From assembly GCF_014651035.1 (NCBI RefSeq), contig NZ_BMWC01000001.1, positions 868,001 to 932,000 of the forward strand: DNA of 64,000 nucleotides. The letters run 5' to 3'. Below are positions 8,074-16,497 of this stretch, in pieces (the first letter of the stretch is position 1; each line of letters starts with the position of its first letter). A model generated the notes under the pieces. It was not told the origin of the DNA and made no database searches. It worked only from the letters and a program-made list of their open reading frames with translations. The position numbers and the translations under genes were made by a program. Source of the DNA: Streptomyces lomondensis (GTDB lineage: Bacteria > Actinomycetota > Actinomycetes > Streptomycetales > Streptomycetaceae).

Positions 8074-9213
8074 ATGCGAAACATGGCGCGACGTGGAATG
8101 CGGTGCGCGGTCGGTCTCATCCTGGGATCCGCCGCGGCCGTCGTCGAGCTGGCCTTCACCCTGCTGGCCGGCCTGGCCCTGCTGCCCGTGGTGGCTTGGC
8201 CGAACGGCCGTCGCGCCATACTCCGTCCTCTCTACGCGGGCGCGCGAAGACTCGCGGAGTGGGAGCGGGCCCGGCTGAGGATCTGGCTGAGCGTGCGCCT
8301 CCCGCCCGTTCATGAGGACGCGCGGGCGTTACGGTACGTGGCCTGCCGTTCGCCCCTCGGCCTCCTCGGTGCGGTCGTGATACTGGCGGTGGCCGTCGGC
8401 TTCGCCTACAGCACGCTGTGGATGTACGCCTGGTTGCTGACCGACGTCCGCCATCCCGGTTCGATCGTCGCCAGCAGCCTCGCCGGGATGTTCCTGCTGT
8501 TCCTGGCGGCGCAGGGTGTCTACGGAGTGGCCAAGCTGGAAGGGAAGCTGGCGCGCCGCCTCCTCGTGCCCCGCCACGAGGAGGACCTGGAGCGGCGCAT
8601 CGCCGAGCTGTCGGCAAGCCGGGCCGCGGTGGTCGACGCGGTGCACGACGAGCGGCGGCGCATCGAGCGGGACCTGCACGACGGGGTCCAGCAACGCCTT
8701 GTCGCCCTGGGCATGTTGCTCGGCCGGGCCCGGCGCAGCGAGGACCCGGACCGTGCCGACCGGTTGCTGCGCCAGGCCCACGAGGAGAGCCGGCGGGCCC
8801 TGGACGACCTGCGCGAGGTGGCCTGGCGGATCTACCCGACCACGCTGGACGAGGCGGGGCTGCGGGCCGCGCTGGAGACGGTCGCCGAGCGGGCGTCCGT
8901 GCCGGTGCGGGTGCGGTACGACCTCGCCGAGGAGCCGGAGAGAGCCGTCGCGACCGTCGCGTACTTCGTGGTCTGCGAGGCCGTCACGAACGCGGTCAAG
9001 CACGCCGGGGCGAGCCGCATACTCGTCGGTGTGGGAGCGGAGGAGGGCATGGTGTACGTGTGCGTCGAGGACGACGGCCGCGGCGGCGCGAACGCCTCGG
9101 GGAGCGGGCTGTTCGGGCTGGCCCGGCGGGTGAATGCCCTGGACGGCTGCCTCAAGGTGGTCAGTCCGGTCGGCGGCCCCACCAGGGTGACCGCGGAGCT
9201 GCCGTGCGCGTGA
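8074..9213 (+). CDS. NarL-type sensor histidine kinase, 379 aa
   Basis: Residues about 10-155 hold four hydrophobic segments forming a membrane sensor region. The dimerisation/phosphoacceptor box ERDLHDGVQQRL (His near residue 202) is HisKA_3, and the C-terminal ATPase has VCEAVTNAVKHA (N box) and EDDGRGGANASGSGLFGL (G boxes). The signal is unknown. ATG at 8074 lies 8 nt after TAGCGT, a possible -10 element, so the message may be leaderless. Its end overlaps the response-regulator start by 10 nt, showing one operon. Confidence 0.92.
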   Translation: MRNMARRGMRCAVGLILGSAAAVVELAFTLLAGLALLPVVAWPNGRRAILRPLYAGARRLAEWERARLRIWLSVRLPPVHEDARALRYVACRSPLGLLGAVVILAVAVGFAYSTLWMYAWLLTDVRHPGSIVASSLAGMFLLFLAAQGVYGVAKLEGKLARRLLVPRHEEDLERRIAELSASRAAVVDAVHDERRRIERDLHDGVQQRLVALGMLLGRARRSEDPDRADRLLRQAHEESRRALDDLREVAWRIYPTTLDEAGLRAALETVAERASVPVRVRYDLAEEPERAVATVAYFVVCEAVTNAVKHAGASRILVGVGAEEGMVYVCVEDDGRGGANASGSGLFGLARRVNALDGCLKVVSPVGGPTRVTAELPCA

Positions 9214-9848
9214 TCCTGGCCGAGGACTCCACCCTGCTGAGAGAGGGGCTGGTCCGGCTGCTGGCGGAGGAGGGGCACGAGGTGCTCGCCGCCGTGGGCA
9301 ATGCCGAACTGCTGCTGAAGGCCGTCGCCGAGGACCCGCCGGACGTGGTCGTCGCCGACGTACGGATGCCGCCCACGCACAGCGACGAGGGCCTGCGGGC
9401 GGCCCTGGAGATCCGCGAGCGCTGGCCGGGGATCGGGGTGCTGGTGCTGTCGCAGTACGTGGAGAAGCGGTACGCGACGGAGTTGCTGACCGGTGAGTCG
9501 GAAGGAGTCGGATATCTGCTCAAGGACCGTGTGGTCCAGGTCGACGAGTTCCTCGACGCGTTGGAGCGAGTGGCGCGTGGGCGGGCCGCGTTCGACCCGG
9601 AGGTCGTGCGGCAGTTGCTCGGCCGCACGACCCATACCGACCTGCTCGGCCGGCTGAGCGCACGGGAGCGGGACGTGCTGGCCGAGATGGCGCAGGGGCA
9701 CACCAACGCGGCGATCGCGCAGCGGCTGCACATCTCCCAGAGCGGGGTCGAGAAGCACATCAACGCGATCTTCGACAAGCTTGAGCTGGGAGGGAGTGAG
9801 GGCTACTCGCGCCGGGTGCTGGCAGTGCTGCGCTATTTGGGCAGCTGA
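9204..9848 (+). CDS. NarL/LuxR-type response regulator, 214 aa
   Basis: Receiver domain residues 1-120: EDST acidic pocket (Glu7, Asp8), phosphoacceptor Asp52 in VVVADVRMPP, and conserved Lys in YLLKDRV. C-terminal HTH (about 150-205): LSARERDVLAEMAQGHTNAAIAQRL followed by SGVEKHINAIFDKL. GTG at 9204 gives MRVILAEDS; GTG at 9210 is possible. It overlaps the kinase gene, and is the likely partner and the likely ligand of the paired palindromes at 8000-8036. Confidence 0.93.
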   Translation: MRVILAEDSTLLREGLVRLLAEEGHEVLAAVGNAELLLKAVAEDPPDVVVADVRMPPTHSDEGLRAALEIRERWPGIGVLVLSQYVEKRYATELLTGESEGVGYLLKDRVVQVDEFLDALERVARGRAAFDPEVVRQLLGRTTHTDLLGRLSARERDVLAEMAQGHTNAAIAQRLHISQSGVEKHINAIFDKLELGGSEGYSRRVLAVLRYLGS

Positions 9849-9909
9849 GCCCAGGGAAGCGTTCCTGAGAGTTTCCCGGGAAAGAGACCGGTCCCGTGCG
9901 GCGCCGGGG

Positions 9910-10134
9910 TCAGCCGCAGCAGCCGCCACCGCAGCAGCCGCCGCCACCGCCTCCGCCCGCGCGGGGTGCCGGGGCCGGGGCGGAGGCCGAGCCGCCCACC
10001 GCGACCGTGGAAAGGAGCTTCACCGTGTCGTCGTGACCCGAGGGGCAGGCCGCGGGGGCGGAGGACTCCGCCATGGGACGGCTCAGTTCGAAGGTGTCGC
10101 CGCAGGTCCGGCAGCGGTACTCGTAGCGAGGCAT
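9910..10134 (-). CDS. FmdB-type zinc-ribbon protein with Gly/Cys-rich tail, 74 aa
   Basis: Starts MPRYEYRCRTCGDTFELSRPM, a typical FmdB/CxxC regulatory zinc ribbon: one CxxC pair at the start, with the second pair reduced to CPSGH. The end is a low-complexity Gly run closing with CCGGGCCG, common in actinobacterial members, giving four more Cys. It may bind Zn or act as a small regulatory protein; the role is not established. An ATG six nt upstream would add two residues. Confidence 0.8.
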   Translation of the reverse strand: MPRYEYRCRTCGDTFELSRPMAESSAPAACPSGHDDTVKLLSTVAVGGSASAPAPAPRAGGGGGGGCCGGGCCG

Positions 10135-10186
10135 GAGCACAGGTTAACCGGCGTGCCGCGGCTGTCGTAGGGGCCTGGGAGCCGGG

Positions 10187-11590
10187 TCAGTGGCCGGCGG
10201 CTCCCCGTTCCTCGCGGATCAGAGAGACCACGCGGGCCACCGCCCGGCGCACCGCTTCGGTCTCCGTGAGGAAGTGCCAGTAGTCGGGGTGGCGGCCCTC
10301 CAGGGTGGCGATGGCGCGGTCCAGGCGGGACACCGCGTCGTCCAGGGGGCGGGCGTGGCGCGGGTCGGGGGTGTTGCGGCCGGCCATGGCGAGGCGCTGG
10401 GCGTCGCGGATGGCGAAGCGGGTGCGGTCGATCTCCTGCTGGGGATCCTTCTGCACGGCGTTCAGGCGGTGCAGACGCTCGCCGGCGGCCGAGACGGCCT
10501 CGTCGGTGGTGTTCAACAGGGCCCGCACGGTCGACAGCAGGGCCGTGGCGTCGGCCCAGCGCTGGTCGTCGCGGGCGGCCTGGGCCTCGGCCAGCTTCGC
10601 CTCGGCCCGGCGGACGTTCTCGTCGGCGACGTCGGGGACCCTCTGGAGGTCCTGCCAGCAGGCCACGGTGAAGCGGCGGCGCAGTTCGCTCAGAATCGGC
10701 TGGACCTGCTCGGAGCGGGTGGTGAGGGCCTGGGCGCGGGTGCGCAGGGAGACGAGCCGGTGGTCGATCTCGGCGGCCCTCTCCGGCAGCCGCTCGGCCT
10801 CCACGCGGACCGCCTCGGCCTCGCGTGTGACCTTCTCGGCCCGCTCCAGGGTCCGGGGCACGCCGTGTTGTCCGGCGCCCTGGTTCAGCTTGGTGAGCTC
10901 CGGGGAGAGGGCGGCGAGCCGGGCGGCGAGATCGTCGGCCTTGAGGCCCGAGGCGCGCACGGTGTCGAGGGCGTTGGAGGCGGCCAGCAGGCCCTGGCGG
11001 GCGCGTTCGACCGCGGGGGCGAGGCGGGCCAGCTGGGTCTCGGCCTTGCCGAGCAGCGGGCCGAGGCCGTCCGTGAACCGGTCCAGCTCCAGCTTGACCT
11101 GGCCGAGTTCCTCCTTGGCGGCGGTCAGCTCGGTGCGGGCGCGGGAGGCGGCCGAGGCCTCCAGGTCGTCGCGGTCGAGGTCGTGGGCGTCGACGGCGTT
11201 GATGTACCGGCTGCTGGCCTCGTCGATGCGTCGGCCGAGGGCGTCGAAGTCGGTGACGGCGCGCCGGGCGGCGGGCGAGTCGTCGACGGCGGTGATCGTC
11301 TCGATCGAGATGCGCAGGTCGCGCTGGGCGGTGTCGAGCTCGTAGAAGGCGGCCGCGGCGGCGTCCTTCGCGGCCTGTGCCTCGGCCCGCTGGCTCTCGG
11401 CCCGGCCGCCGAACCAGCGCCTGGTGCCCCCGCCCGCGAAGGCGGCGGGCAGGGCCAGCGCGGCCAGCAGGGGCAGCACCGTCAGGGCGAGCGTGTCCCG
11501 GAGCGGGCCGGGGGTGTGGGTGAGGCGGCGGCGCGGGCGATGTGCGCGCGGCACCGACGGCGAGTACGGCTGCGCTGGTGTCGCCGTCAC
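10187..11590 (-). CDS. Predicted membrane-anchored coiled-coil protein, 467 aa
   Basis: A hydrophobic segment at about residues 33-53 (LALTVLPLLAALALPAAF) follows a basic N-terminus; the rest is almost wholly helical with heptad-like Ala/Glu/Arg/Leu patterns over about 60-400, for example TELTAAKEELGQVKLELDRF and EAVRVEAERLPERAAEIDHRL. No catalytic motif is visible. The start GTG follows GAGAGGG. I do not recognise a named family; architecture suggests a scaffold anchored at the cytoplasmic membrane. It is 74 nt from the DUF4097 gene, same strand, so co-transcription is possible. Confidence 0.75.
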   Translation of the reverse strand: MTATPAQPYSPSVPRAHRPRRRLTHTPGPLRDTLALTVLPLLAALALPAAFAGGGTRRWFGGRAESQRAEAQAAKDAAAAAFYELDTAQRDLRISIETITAVDDSPAARRAVTDFDALGRRIDEASSRYINAVDAHDLDRDDLEASAASRARTELTAAKEELGQVKLELDRFTDGLGPLLGKAETQLARLAPAVERARQGLLAASNALDTVRASGLKADDLAARLAALSPELTKLNQGAGQHGVPRTLERAEKVTREAEAVRVEAERLPERAAEIDHRLVSLRTRAQALTTRSEQVQPILSELRRRFTVACWQDLQRVPDVADENVRRAEAKLAEAQAARDDQRWADATALLSTVRALLNTTDEAVSAAGERLHRLNAVQKDPQQEIDRTRFAIRDAQRLAMAGRNTPDPRHARPLDDAVSRLDRAIATLEGRHPDYWHFLTETEAVRRAVARVVSLIREERGAAGH

Positions 11591-11664
11591 ATCCCTCTCC
11601 CGTGCTGTGGTCCACCCTGCCCGGTGTCATTCTCCCACCGGTTAAGGACGAACACACGGGTCGA

Positions 11665-12570
11665 TCAGTTCGCCGTTCGGACCGTCACTTTGCCGTCGCC
11701 GGTCCGGGCGGACACCACGTGCGAGCTGGTCTCGTCGCGCGGGACGGACACATCCACGCCGCCGTCACCGGTCTCGGTGGTCACGCGGTAGGTGGCCCGG
11801 GGCAGGGCGATGCTCACGGAACCGTCGCCGCTGCGGGACTCCACGCGGTCCGGCACGACGCCGAGTTCGAGGCGGACCGAGCCGTCACCGGTGTGGGTGC
11901 GGACGTCACGGGAGGAGACGTCCGCCCGGATGGAGCCGTCGACGGTGCGCAGGTTCAGGGGACCGGTGGTCTCGGTGACCCGGATGGACCCGTCGCCGGT
12001 GCGCAGCTCCAGGGGGCCGGTGGTGTCGGAGACGCGGACGGAGCCGTCGCCCGTGCGGATGCTCAGCGGGTCCCGGAAGCCCCGGGCGCGCACGCTGCCG
12101 TCGCCGTCCTGGACCTTCACGGTGACGCCGCGGGGCACCTCGATGCGGTGCTTGGCCGAGCAGTCGACGACCACGCCGGAGCACTTCAGCCGCAGCACCA
12201 GCCGGTCGTCCCGCATCGACCACGTGACCTCGGGGTCCTTGCCGACGACGACCGACCCCTGGAACCACCGGGTCACCTTGACCTTGCCCGCCGGGTTCTC
12301 GTCGGCGGCGACGATCTCCAGGGCCGAGTCGTCGGAGTCCACGGTGAGCGTGCGGCCCTGGAGGTCGAAGGAGCGGCGGTCGGGGTCCTTGTCGTCCCCG
12401 GCGGACGCCCCGCAGGCGCTGAGACCGGCGACGAGAACCACGACGGCACCGGCGACGGCGGCCGCGCGGGCGGAGACGGAGCGGGTGGTGCGGGCGCCGG
12501 TCCCGGCCCCGGTCCCGGTGCCGGAGCCAGTGGTGCCGGTGGTGCCTGTGGTGCGACTGGTGCGGGCCAT
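11665..12570 (-). CDS. DUF4097-type beta-repeat lipoprotein, 301 aa
   Basis: After a Thr/Gly-rich N-terminus (TTGTTGSGTGTG) comes a hydrophobic stretch ending in the lipobox GLSAC near residue 54, so export and lipidation are likely. Residues about 150-300 repeat a strand-turn unit with the core TGDGS(V/I), seen six or more times (RTGDGSVRV, LRTGDGSIRV, THTGDGSVRL), the DUF4097 right-handed beta-repeat. Function unknown; such proteins form adhesin-like sheets. Start ATG follows GGGGGAG. The basic, long pre-lipobox region is unusual and an internal start is possible. Confidence 0.83.
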   Translation of the reverse strand: MARTSRTTGTTGTTGSGTGTGAGTGARTTRSVSARAAAVAGAVVVLVAGLSACGASAGDDKDPDRRSFDLQGRTLTVDSDDSALEIVAADENPAGKVKVTRWFQGSVVVGKDPEVTWSMRDDRLVLRLKCSGVVVDCSAKHRIEVPRGVTVKVQDGDGSVRARGFRDPLSIRTGDGSVRVSDTTGPLELRTGDGSIRVTETTGPLNLRTVDGSIRADVSSRDVRTHTGDGSVRLELGVVPDRVESRSGDGSVSIALPRATYRVTTETGDGGVDVSVPRDETSSHVVSARTGDGKVTVRTAN

Positions 12571-12769
12571 GACGATCTCCCCCTGGGCGGACGACGGGCG
12601 CTCTCGGGCGCTCTACGACCGTATGGATCCGGGGCCCGCCGGGGGATCCGGGCCGCTCCCGGATCAAGGGTGGGGTTAACCCCCGGCACGGTGCCCGATA
12701 CGGGTTTGCGGGACCGTGCCCCGGGCAATGTAGGCTGTCGACTCGTCCTGGGCGCGTGGCCCGGGACCC

Positions 12770-12841
<72 letters not shown>

Positions 12842-12862
12842 CCGGTGGCGAAGAGCAGATCA

Positions 12863-12893
12863 GAGGCCTCCCGGGACTTCCCGGTGAGGCCTC
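12863..12893 (+). terminator. Hairpin after tRNA-Val
   Basis: GAGGCCTC then CCGGGA pairs with CCGG then GAGGCCTC; the outer arm is itself palindromic. It lies 21 nt after the tRNA and is followed by CTCCGTTTC. Confidence 0.6.
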
Positions 12894-12951
12894 CTCCGTT
12901 TCAGGCGGCCGCGCTCGGTGCCCCGGGCCGACACCCGTCCAGCGCGTTCCC

Positions 12952-12957
12952 TACGAT
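12952..12957 (+). promoter_or_regulatory. Candidate -10 element of a leaderless message
   Basis: TACGAT is followed 7 nt later by the GTG at 12965, the spacing of leaderless Streptomyces genes. An ATG within it (12956) is the alternative start of the DUF6153 gene. Confidence 0.4.
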
Positions 12958-12964
12958 GTGCGTC

Positions 12965-13417
12965 GTGAACAGCCCCGGACAGCGAGCCGTGCGACCAGCC
13001 GTGCGGCGGTGGCATGTGCTGTGTGTGCTGGGGCTGTTGGCGGGGCTGCTGGGGATGCACGGGCTGGCGCCCGGTGGTGGTCTCCCGGAGCGGACGCACG
13101 CCCAGCCGACGCAGGCGCAGCCGACGCATGTGCTGCAACCTCAGGTGGCTCAGGCCCCGGCGGTACAGCACCACGCTGCGGCGCACACGCACCCGCAGGT
13201 CATGCCCTACGGGCACTGCGGTGACGGACACGTGCAGCATGCCGACGCGACCTGTGCGTCGGGGGCTGTCGGTGGTGGGCCTGTGCTGCCCTTGCTCGTT
13301 GCGGACCCGGTGCCCGTCTCCGTACGGCAGGACGCCGTACGGGCGTACGCGGTCGTGGATCCGGACGGTGCGCGCGCCCCGCCCTCCCTCTCCGAACTCC
13401 AGCTTCTGCGGATTTAG
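12965..13417 (+). CDS. DUF6153-family small membrane protein, 150 aa
   Basis: A basic start (VRPAVRRWH) precedes one hydrophobic segment VLCVLGLLAGLLGMHGLAPGG, the mark of DUF6153. The following exported part is rich in His, Gln and Met (HHAAAHTHPQVMPYGHCGDGHVQHADATC) and could bind metal. It is followed by a DUF305 lipoprotein gene, the usual partner; copper handling is a reasonable guess. Start is set from the -10/leaderless geometry; ATG at 12956 would add three residues. Confidence 0.78.
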   Translation: MNSPGQRAVRPAVRRWHVLCVLGLLAGLLGMHGLAPGGGLPERTHAQPTQAQPTHVLQPQVAQAPAVQHHAAAHTHPQVMPYGHCGDGHVQHADATCASGAVGGGPVLPLLVADPVPVSVRQDAVRAYAVVDPDGARAPPSLSELQLLRI

Positions 13418-13528
13418 ACACCTCGCACGCTCCGTGCCGGCGCCGAGGCCCGGTGCGGTGCGTCGCCGTGTCCCGAATCCGTTTTCACAGGCATGCGGAA
13501 GCATGCCGGAGCAAGCAGGAGTTCACGC

Positions 13529-14161
13529 ATGACCAGCATCCGTACCCTGACGCGCCGGGCCGCCCTCGTGGCGGTGGCGGGCGTCGCCACGATCACCCTC
13601 TCCGCCTGCGGCGGCGACAGCAGCGGCGGCAGCGGGCACCGGGCGCACGCATCCGCCGGCTCCGAGGCCTCGGCCGGAGCGCACAACGCCCAGGACGTCT
13701 CCTTCGCGCAGGGCATGATCCCGCACCACCGGCAGGCGCTGGAGATGGCGCGGCTGGCCGACGGCCGGGCCTCCTCCGGCGTGGTCAAGGACCTCGCCGC
13801 GCGGATCGAGAAGGCGCAGGACCCGGAGATCAGGACCATGACCGGCTGGCTGAAGGCCTGGGGCGAGGACGTCCCCGAGCCCGGCGCCGGCATGGACCAC
13901 TCGGGCCACGCCGGCATGCCCGGGATGATGAGCGACGAGGACATGGCCGAGCTGGAGAAGTCCTCAGGCAAGGCCTTCGACGCGAAGTTCCTGGCCTTGA
14001 TGGTCGAGCACCACGAGGGTGCCGTGGAGATGGCCGACGTGGAGAAGGACAAGGGTCGTTACGGACCCGCCAAGGCCATGGCCGACGACATCGTCACCGC
14101 CCAGAACGCCGAGATCAGCGAGATGAACAAGCTCCTCGGCAAGGGCGGGAACGCGAGCTGA
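13529..14161 (+). CDS. DUF305 lipoprotein, 210 aa
   Basis: The N-terminus RRAALVAVAGVATITLSACGG is a lipoprotein signal with lipobox LSAC. Two ferritin-like DUF305 halves follow: AQGMIPHHRQALEMARLAD (about 60-80) and a second ALMVEHHEGAVEMADVEKD (about 157-175), with a Met/His-rich linker MDHSGHAGMPGMMSDEDM. DUF305 proteins bind copper or other soft metals outside the cell. Start follows GCAGGAG. The DUF6153 gene upstream probably belongs to the same process. Confidence 0.9.
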   Translation: MTSIRTLTRRAALVAVAGVATITLSACGGDSSGGSGHRAHASAGSEASAGAHNAQDVSFAQGMIPHHRQALEMARLADGRASSGVVKDLAARIEKAQDPEIRTMTGWLKAWGEDVPEPGAGMDHSGHAGMPGMMSDEDMAELEKSSGKAFDAKFLALMVEHHEGAVEMADVEKDKGRYGPAKAMADDIVTAQNAEISEMNKLLGKGGNAS

Positions 14162-14172
14162 CCTGCCGGCCG

Positions 14173-14526
14173 CTATGAGGCTCCGCCGGTCTCCTCCGGC
14201 GGAGCCTCGTGCGCGTGCTTCAGCTCCGAGCGGGCCGCCACCCGCTCGGGGCCGGTGAGTTCGGACCAGTAGCGGTGGGTGCTGACGAACACCGCGAGTT
14301 CGTGTTCACGCCGCCGGAGCTTCTCGACCTCGGCCTGTTCGTCGGCCGTCCAGCCGGGGGAGGCGGGGCGTTCCACCTTGCGCCAGCCGTTGTCGTCGCT
14401 GAAGCCGTCCAGCGGCTCCACCGACCAGGGGAGTCGTTTCAGCAGGGCCGACAGCTCGGCCCGGACCTGATGGAGTTCCTCCTGACCGGCGAGGAGGTCA
14501 CTCGGAAAGTCATAGGTCGTAGCCAC
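14173..14526 (-). CDS. Conserved small helical protein of unknown function, 117 aa
   Basis: Soluble, charged protein: TTYDFPSDLLAGQEELHQV, a basic/Leu segment LSALLKRLPWSVEPL, and HRYWSELTGPERVAARSELKHA. No known domain is recognised, but this type is common in Streptomyces. GTG at 14526 lies 6 nt after TATCAT (14538-14533 on this strand), so it is likely leaderless. It faces the DUF305 gene convergently and carries a strong hairpin in its last codons. Confidence 0.7.
   Translation of the reverse strand: MATTYDFPSDLLAGQEELHQVRAELSALLKRLPWSVEPLDGFSDDNGWRKVERPASPGWTADEQAEVEKLRRREHELAVFVSTHRYWSELTGPERVAARSELKHAHEAPPEETGGAS
14177..14208. terminator. Bidirectional hairpin in the 3' end of the 117-aa gene
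   Basis: Perfect 13-bp stem GAGGCTCCGCCGG (14177-14189) and CCGGCGGAGCCTC (14196-14208), loop TCTCCT. It overlaps coding sequence and lies 15 nt after the convergent DUF305 stop. Confidence 0.7.
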
Positions 14527-14682
14527 GGCACAATGATACGCCTGTTCGAATTGAGCAGGCGAGTTTCTTCCGTGGTTCAGGCGAACGTCCCGTGGTTCAT
14601 GCGAACGGGGGTGGTGGCCGCCTCTCGGCGACCCTGGCAGGAGTCGCTGTCGTGCGAGGGCCGGAAGGGTGAGACTGGGGGC

Positions 14683-14913
14683 ATGTGCCGGAGTATCAAG
14701 ACGCTTCGTCCGCCCGCGCTGCCCGAAGAGGCCACGCCGGAGGACATTCGGGCTGCCGCGTTGCAGTACGTGCGGAAGGTTTCGGGATTCCGTGCCCCCG
14801 CCGCTCACAACCAGGAGGTGTTCGAACGCGCCGTGGAGGCCGTCGCGCAGGCCACGGCCGAGCTGCTGGACGGCCTGGAGGTACGAGGGGCCGCAGCTCG
14901 CCAGGCGAGCTGA
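14683..14913 (+). CDS. DUF2277 family protein, 76 aa
   Basis: Starts MCRSIKTLRPP, the invariant opening of DUF2277, then ATPEDIRAAALQYVRKVSGF and a helical end with FERAVEAVAQATAELLDGL. Small soluble protein of unknown role, found in many actinobacteria. Its last codons enter the 42-bp tandem repeat. Confidence 0.9.
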   Translation: MCRSIKTLRPPALPEEATPEDIRAAALQYVRKVSGFRAPAAHNQEVFERAVEAVAQATAELLDGLEVRGAAARQAS

Positions 14914-15028
14914 GCAGCCCGGTCAGGGCGTCTGCGGGTCGACGGGGTGAGCTGAGAGGCCCGGTCAGGACGCCCGCGGGTCGACGGGGCGAGCTGAGAG
15001 GCCCGGTCAGGGCGCCCACGGCTCGCCG
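14907..15028. repeat. 42-bp tandem repeat, about 2.9 copies
   Basis: Units begin GAGCTGAG at 14907, 14949 and 14991 (period 42), each containing CCCGGTCAGG and CGGGTCGACGGG; the third is truncated. It spans the DUF2277 stop and the space before the DedA stop. Period divisible by three but no gene uses it. Confidence 0.85.
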
Positions 15029-15033
15029 GGCCG

Positions 15034-15630
15034 TCAGGACGCCCGAGGCTCCCTGCGCATCAGGTACGCCGCGCCCGCCCCGGCCGCGAACAGCGCCCCC
15101 ACCGACACCGCCGTCGCGAGCCAGCTCGCGCCCAGCCAGCGCGCGCCGAAGTAGCCGAGGGCGACGCTGTATCCGGCCCAGGTCAGGCCGGCGAGGGCCG
15201 ACCAGGGGAGGAAGTCGCGGGCGCGGTGGTGGGCGGCGCCCGCGCCGAGGGAGACGACCGAGCGGCCCGCGGGGGCGAACCTGGCGAGGACGACGAGCGC
15301 GCCGCCGCCCCGCGCGAGCGCCGTGCCGAGACGTTCCTGCGCGGTGGTCAGGCGCCGGGACCGGGCGATCGCCCGGTCCAGACGGTCGCCGCCGCGCCAG
15401 GCGAGGCGGTAGGCGACCAGGTCACCGAGGACGGAGGCGGTCGCCGCGCACAGGGTGAGCACCAGGATGTCGGGCACGTCGGCCGCCGAGCCCGCGGCCG
15501 CCGCCGTGGCCGCCGTGATCACCAGGACGCCGCTGGGCAGCACCGGCAGGAACACGTCGAGCAGGACGGACAGGGCCACCACCGCGTAGATCCATGGGCT
15601 GCCGACCAGCGACCCCACCTGCTCCAGCAC
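15034..15630 (-). CDS. DedA/VTT-domain membrane protein, 198 aa
   Basis: Four hydrophobic helices; the VTT core shows VFLPVLPSGVLVITAATAAAA, a re-entrant-type segment, then LARFAPAGRSVVSLGAGA equivalent to the conserved F/xR...G(R) DedA motif. It is a distant paralogue of the DedA at 7132-7941, shorter and without the tail. Membrane lipid or ion homeostasis is likely; exact role unknown. Start GTG follows GGGAGTTGC. Confidence 0.83.
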   Translation of the reverse strand: MLEQVGSLVGSPWIYAVVALSVLLDVFLPVLPSGVLVITAATAAAAGSAADVPDILVLTLCAATASVLGDLVAYRLAWRGGDRLDRAIARSRRLTTAQERLGTALARGGGALVVLARFAPAGRSVVSLGAGAAHHRARDFLPWSALAGLTWAGYSVALGYFGARWLGASWLATAVSVGALFAAGAGAAYLMRREPRAS

Positions 15631-15890
15631 CGCAACTCCCCGTTACTCCCCCGTGGGCCAACCGTGCCGCGATGTCGCGGGGGGAGCGGCAGGAGTGGCC
15701 ATGACAGCCATACAGCGTACGCCCGGGTGTGACGGGTGGATCACGGGGGGCTCATGTGTTCGGTGCGGACTCGCCCCGCCTCGCCCGGGTCGTCACCCGG
15801 CTGCCGTGTTCCGGGGAGCGGCGGGCGCGGGTGTCCCGTAGCAACGGAAAGGGGTCGTGACCACGCACAAGGTGAGGAACGGTACACACC

Positions 15891-16430
15891 ATGCTGGCAG
15901 GAATATGCGCGAGCGCCGTCGCCACCGCCCTGTTCGCCGGTGGCCCGGGCGGTGCCCACGGCTACGCGATGCGGACGGACGCCCGGTTCGCCCCGCCCGG
16001 CGCCGCCGACCGGTCGCCGGCGCTGACGTACGACAGGAGTCTCGTCCCGACGGCCTCGTGGATCGAGGTCGGCCAGCGCACGGCACGCGGCGGCGCGACG
16101 ACCGTACGGCTGAGGGTGACCGGCATGAAACCCGGGCACGCCTACGGCGTCCATGTGCACCAGAAGCCCTGCGGTGCCGACCCGGAGGCCGCCGGCGGGC
16201 ACTACCAGCACCGGCCGTCGGGCGATCCTCACCACGTCGGTCCGCACAACGAGGTCTGGCTGGACTTCACCGCCGACCGGCACGGCGCGGGCGCGGCGAG
16301 CGCCCGGCACGCCTGGGGCTTCCGGCGGGGCGAGGCGTCCTCGGTCGTGATCCACGCCGTGCCGGGCGGCGCGGGTGCGCGGGTGGCCTGCTTCACGGTG
16401 CCGTTCGGGTGGGCGGTCGTGAGCGGGTAG
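15891..16430 (+). CDS. Secreted Cu/Zn-superoxide-dismutase-like protein, 179 aa
   Basis: Signal-like N-terminus (GICASAVATALFAGGPGGAHG). The SodC core is visible: GVHVHQKPCG with the His-x-His copper ligands, GGHYQH, HHVGPHNEVWLDFTAD with further His and Asp ligands, and a late SSVVIHAV; Cys in KPCG and near the end (ACF) would make the disulphide. The spacing is that of the divergent actinobacterial SOD family, so enzymatic activity is probable but not certain. It is followed by a strong terminator. Confidence 0.85.
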   Translation: MLAGICASAVATALFAGGPGGAHGYAMRTDARFAPPGAADRSPALTYDRSLVPTASWIEVGQRTARGGATTVRLRVTGMKPGHAYGVHVHQKPCGADPEAAGGHYQHRPSGDPHHVGPHNEVWLDFTADRHGAGAASARHAWGFRRGEASSVVIHAVPGGAGARVACFTVPFGWAVVSG

Positions 16431-16435
16431 CGGAC

Positions 16436-16480
16436 ACGGAGAACGGCGCCTCCCCCATGTGGGAAGGCGCCGTTCTCCGT
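16436..16480. terminator. Strong bidirectional terminator between SodC-like and DoxX genes
   Basis: Perfect 15-bp stem ACGGAGAACGGCGCC (16436-16450) / GGCGCCGTTCTCCGT (16466-16480), 15-nt loop, 5 nt after the SodC-like stop and 17 nt before the convergent DoxX stop. Confidence 0.85.
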
Positions 16481-16497
16481 CGAACCGGCCGGGCCGC

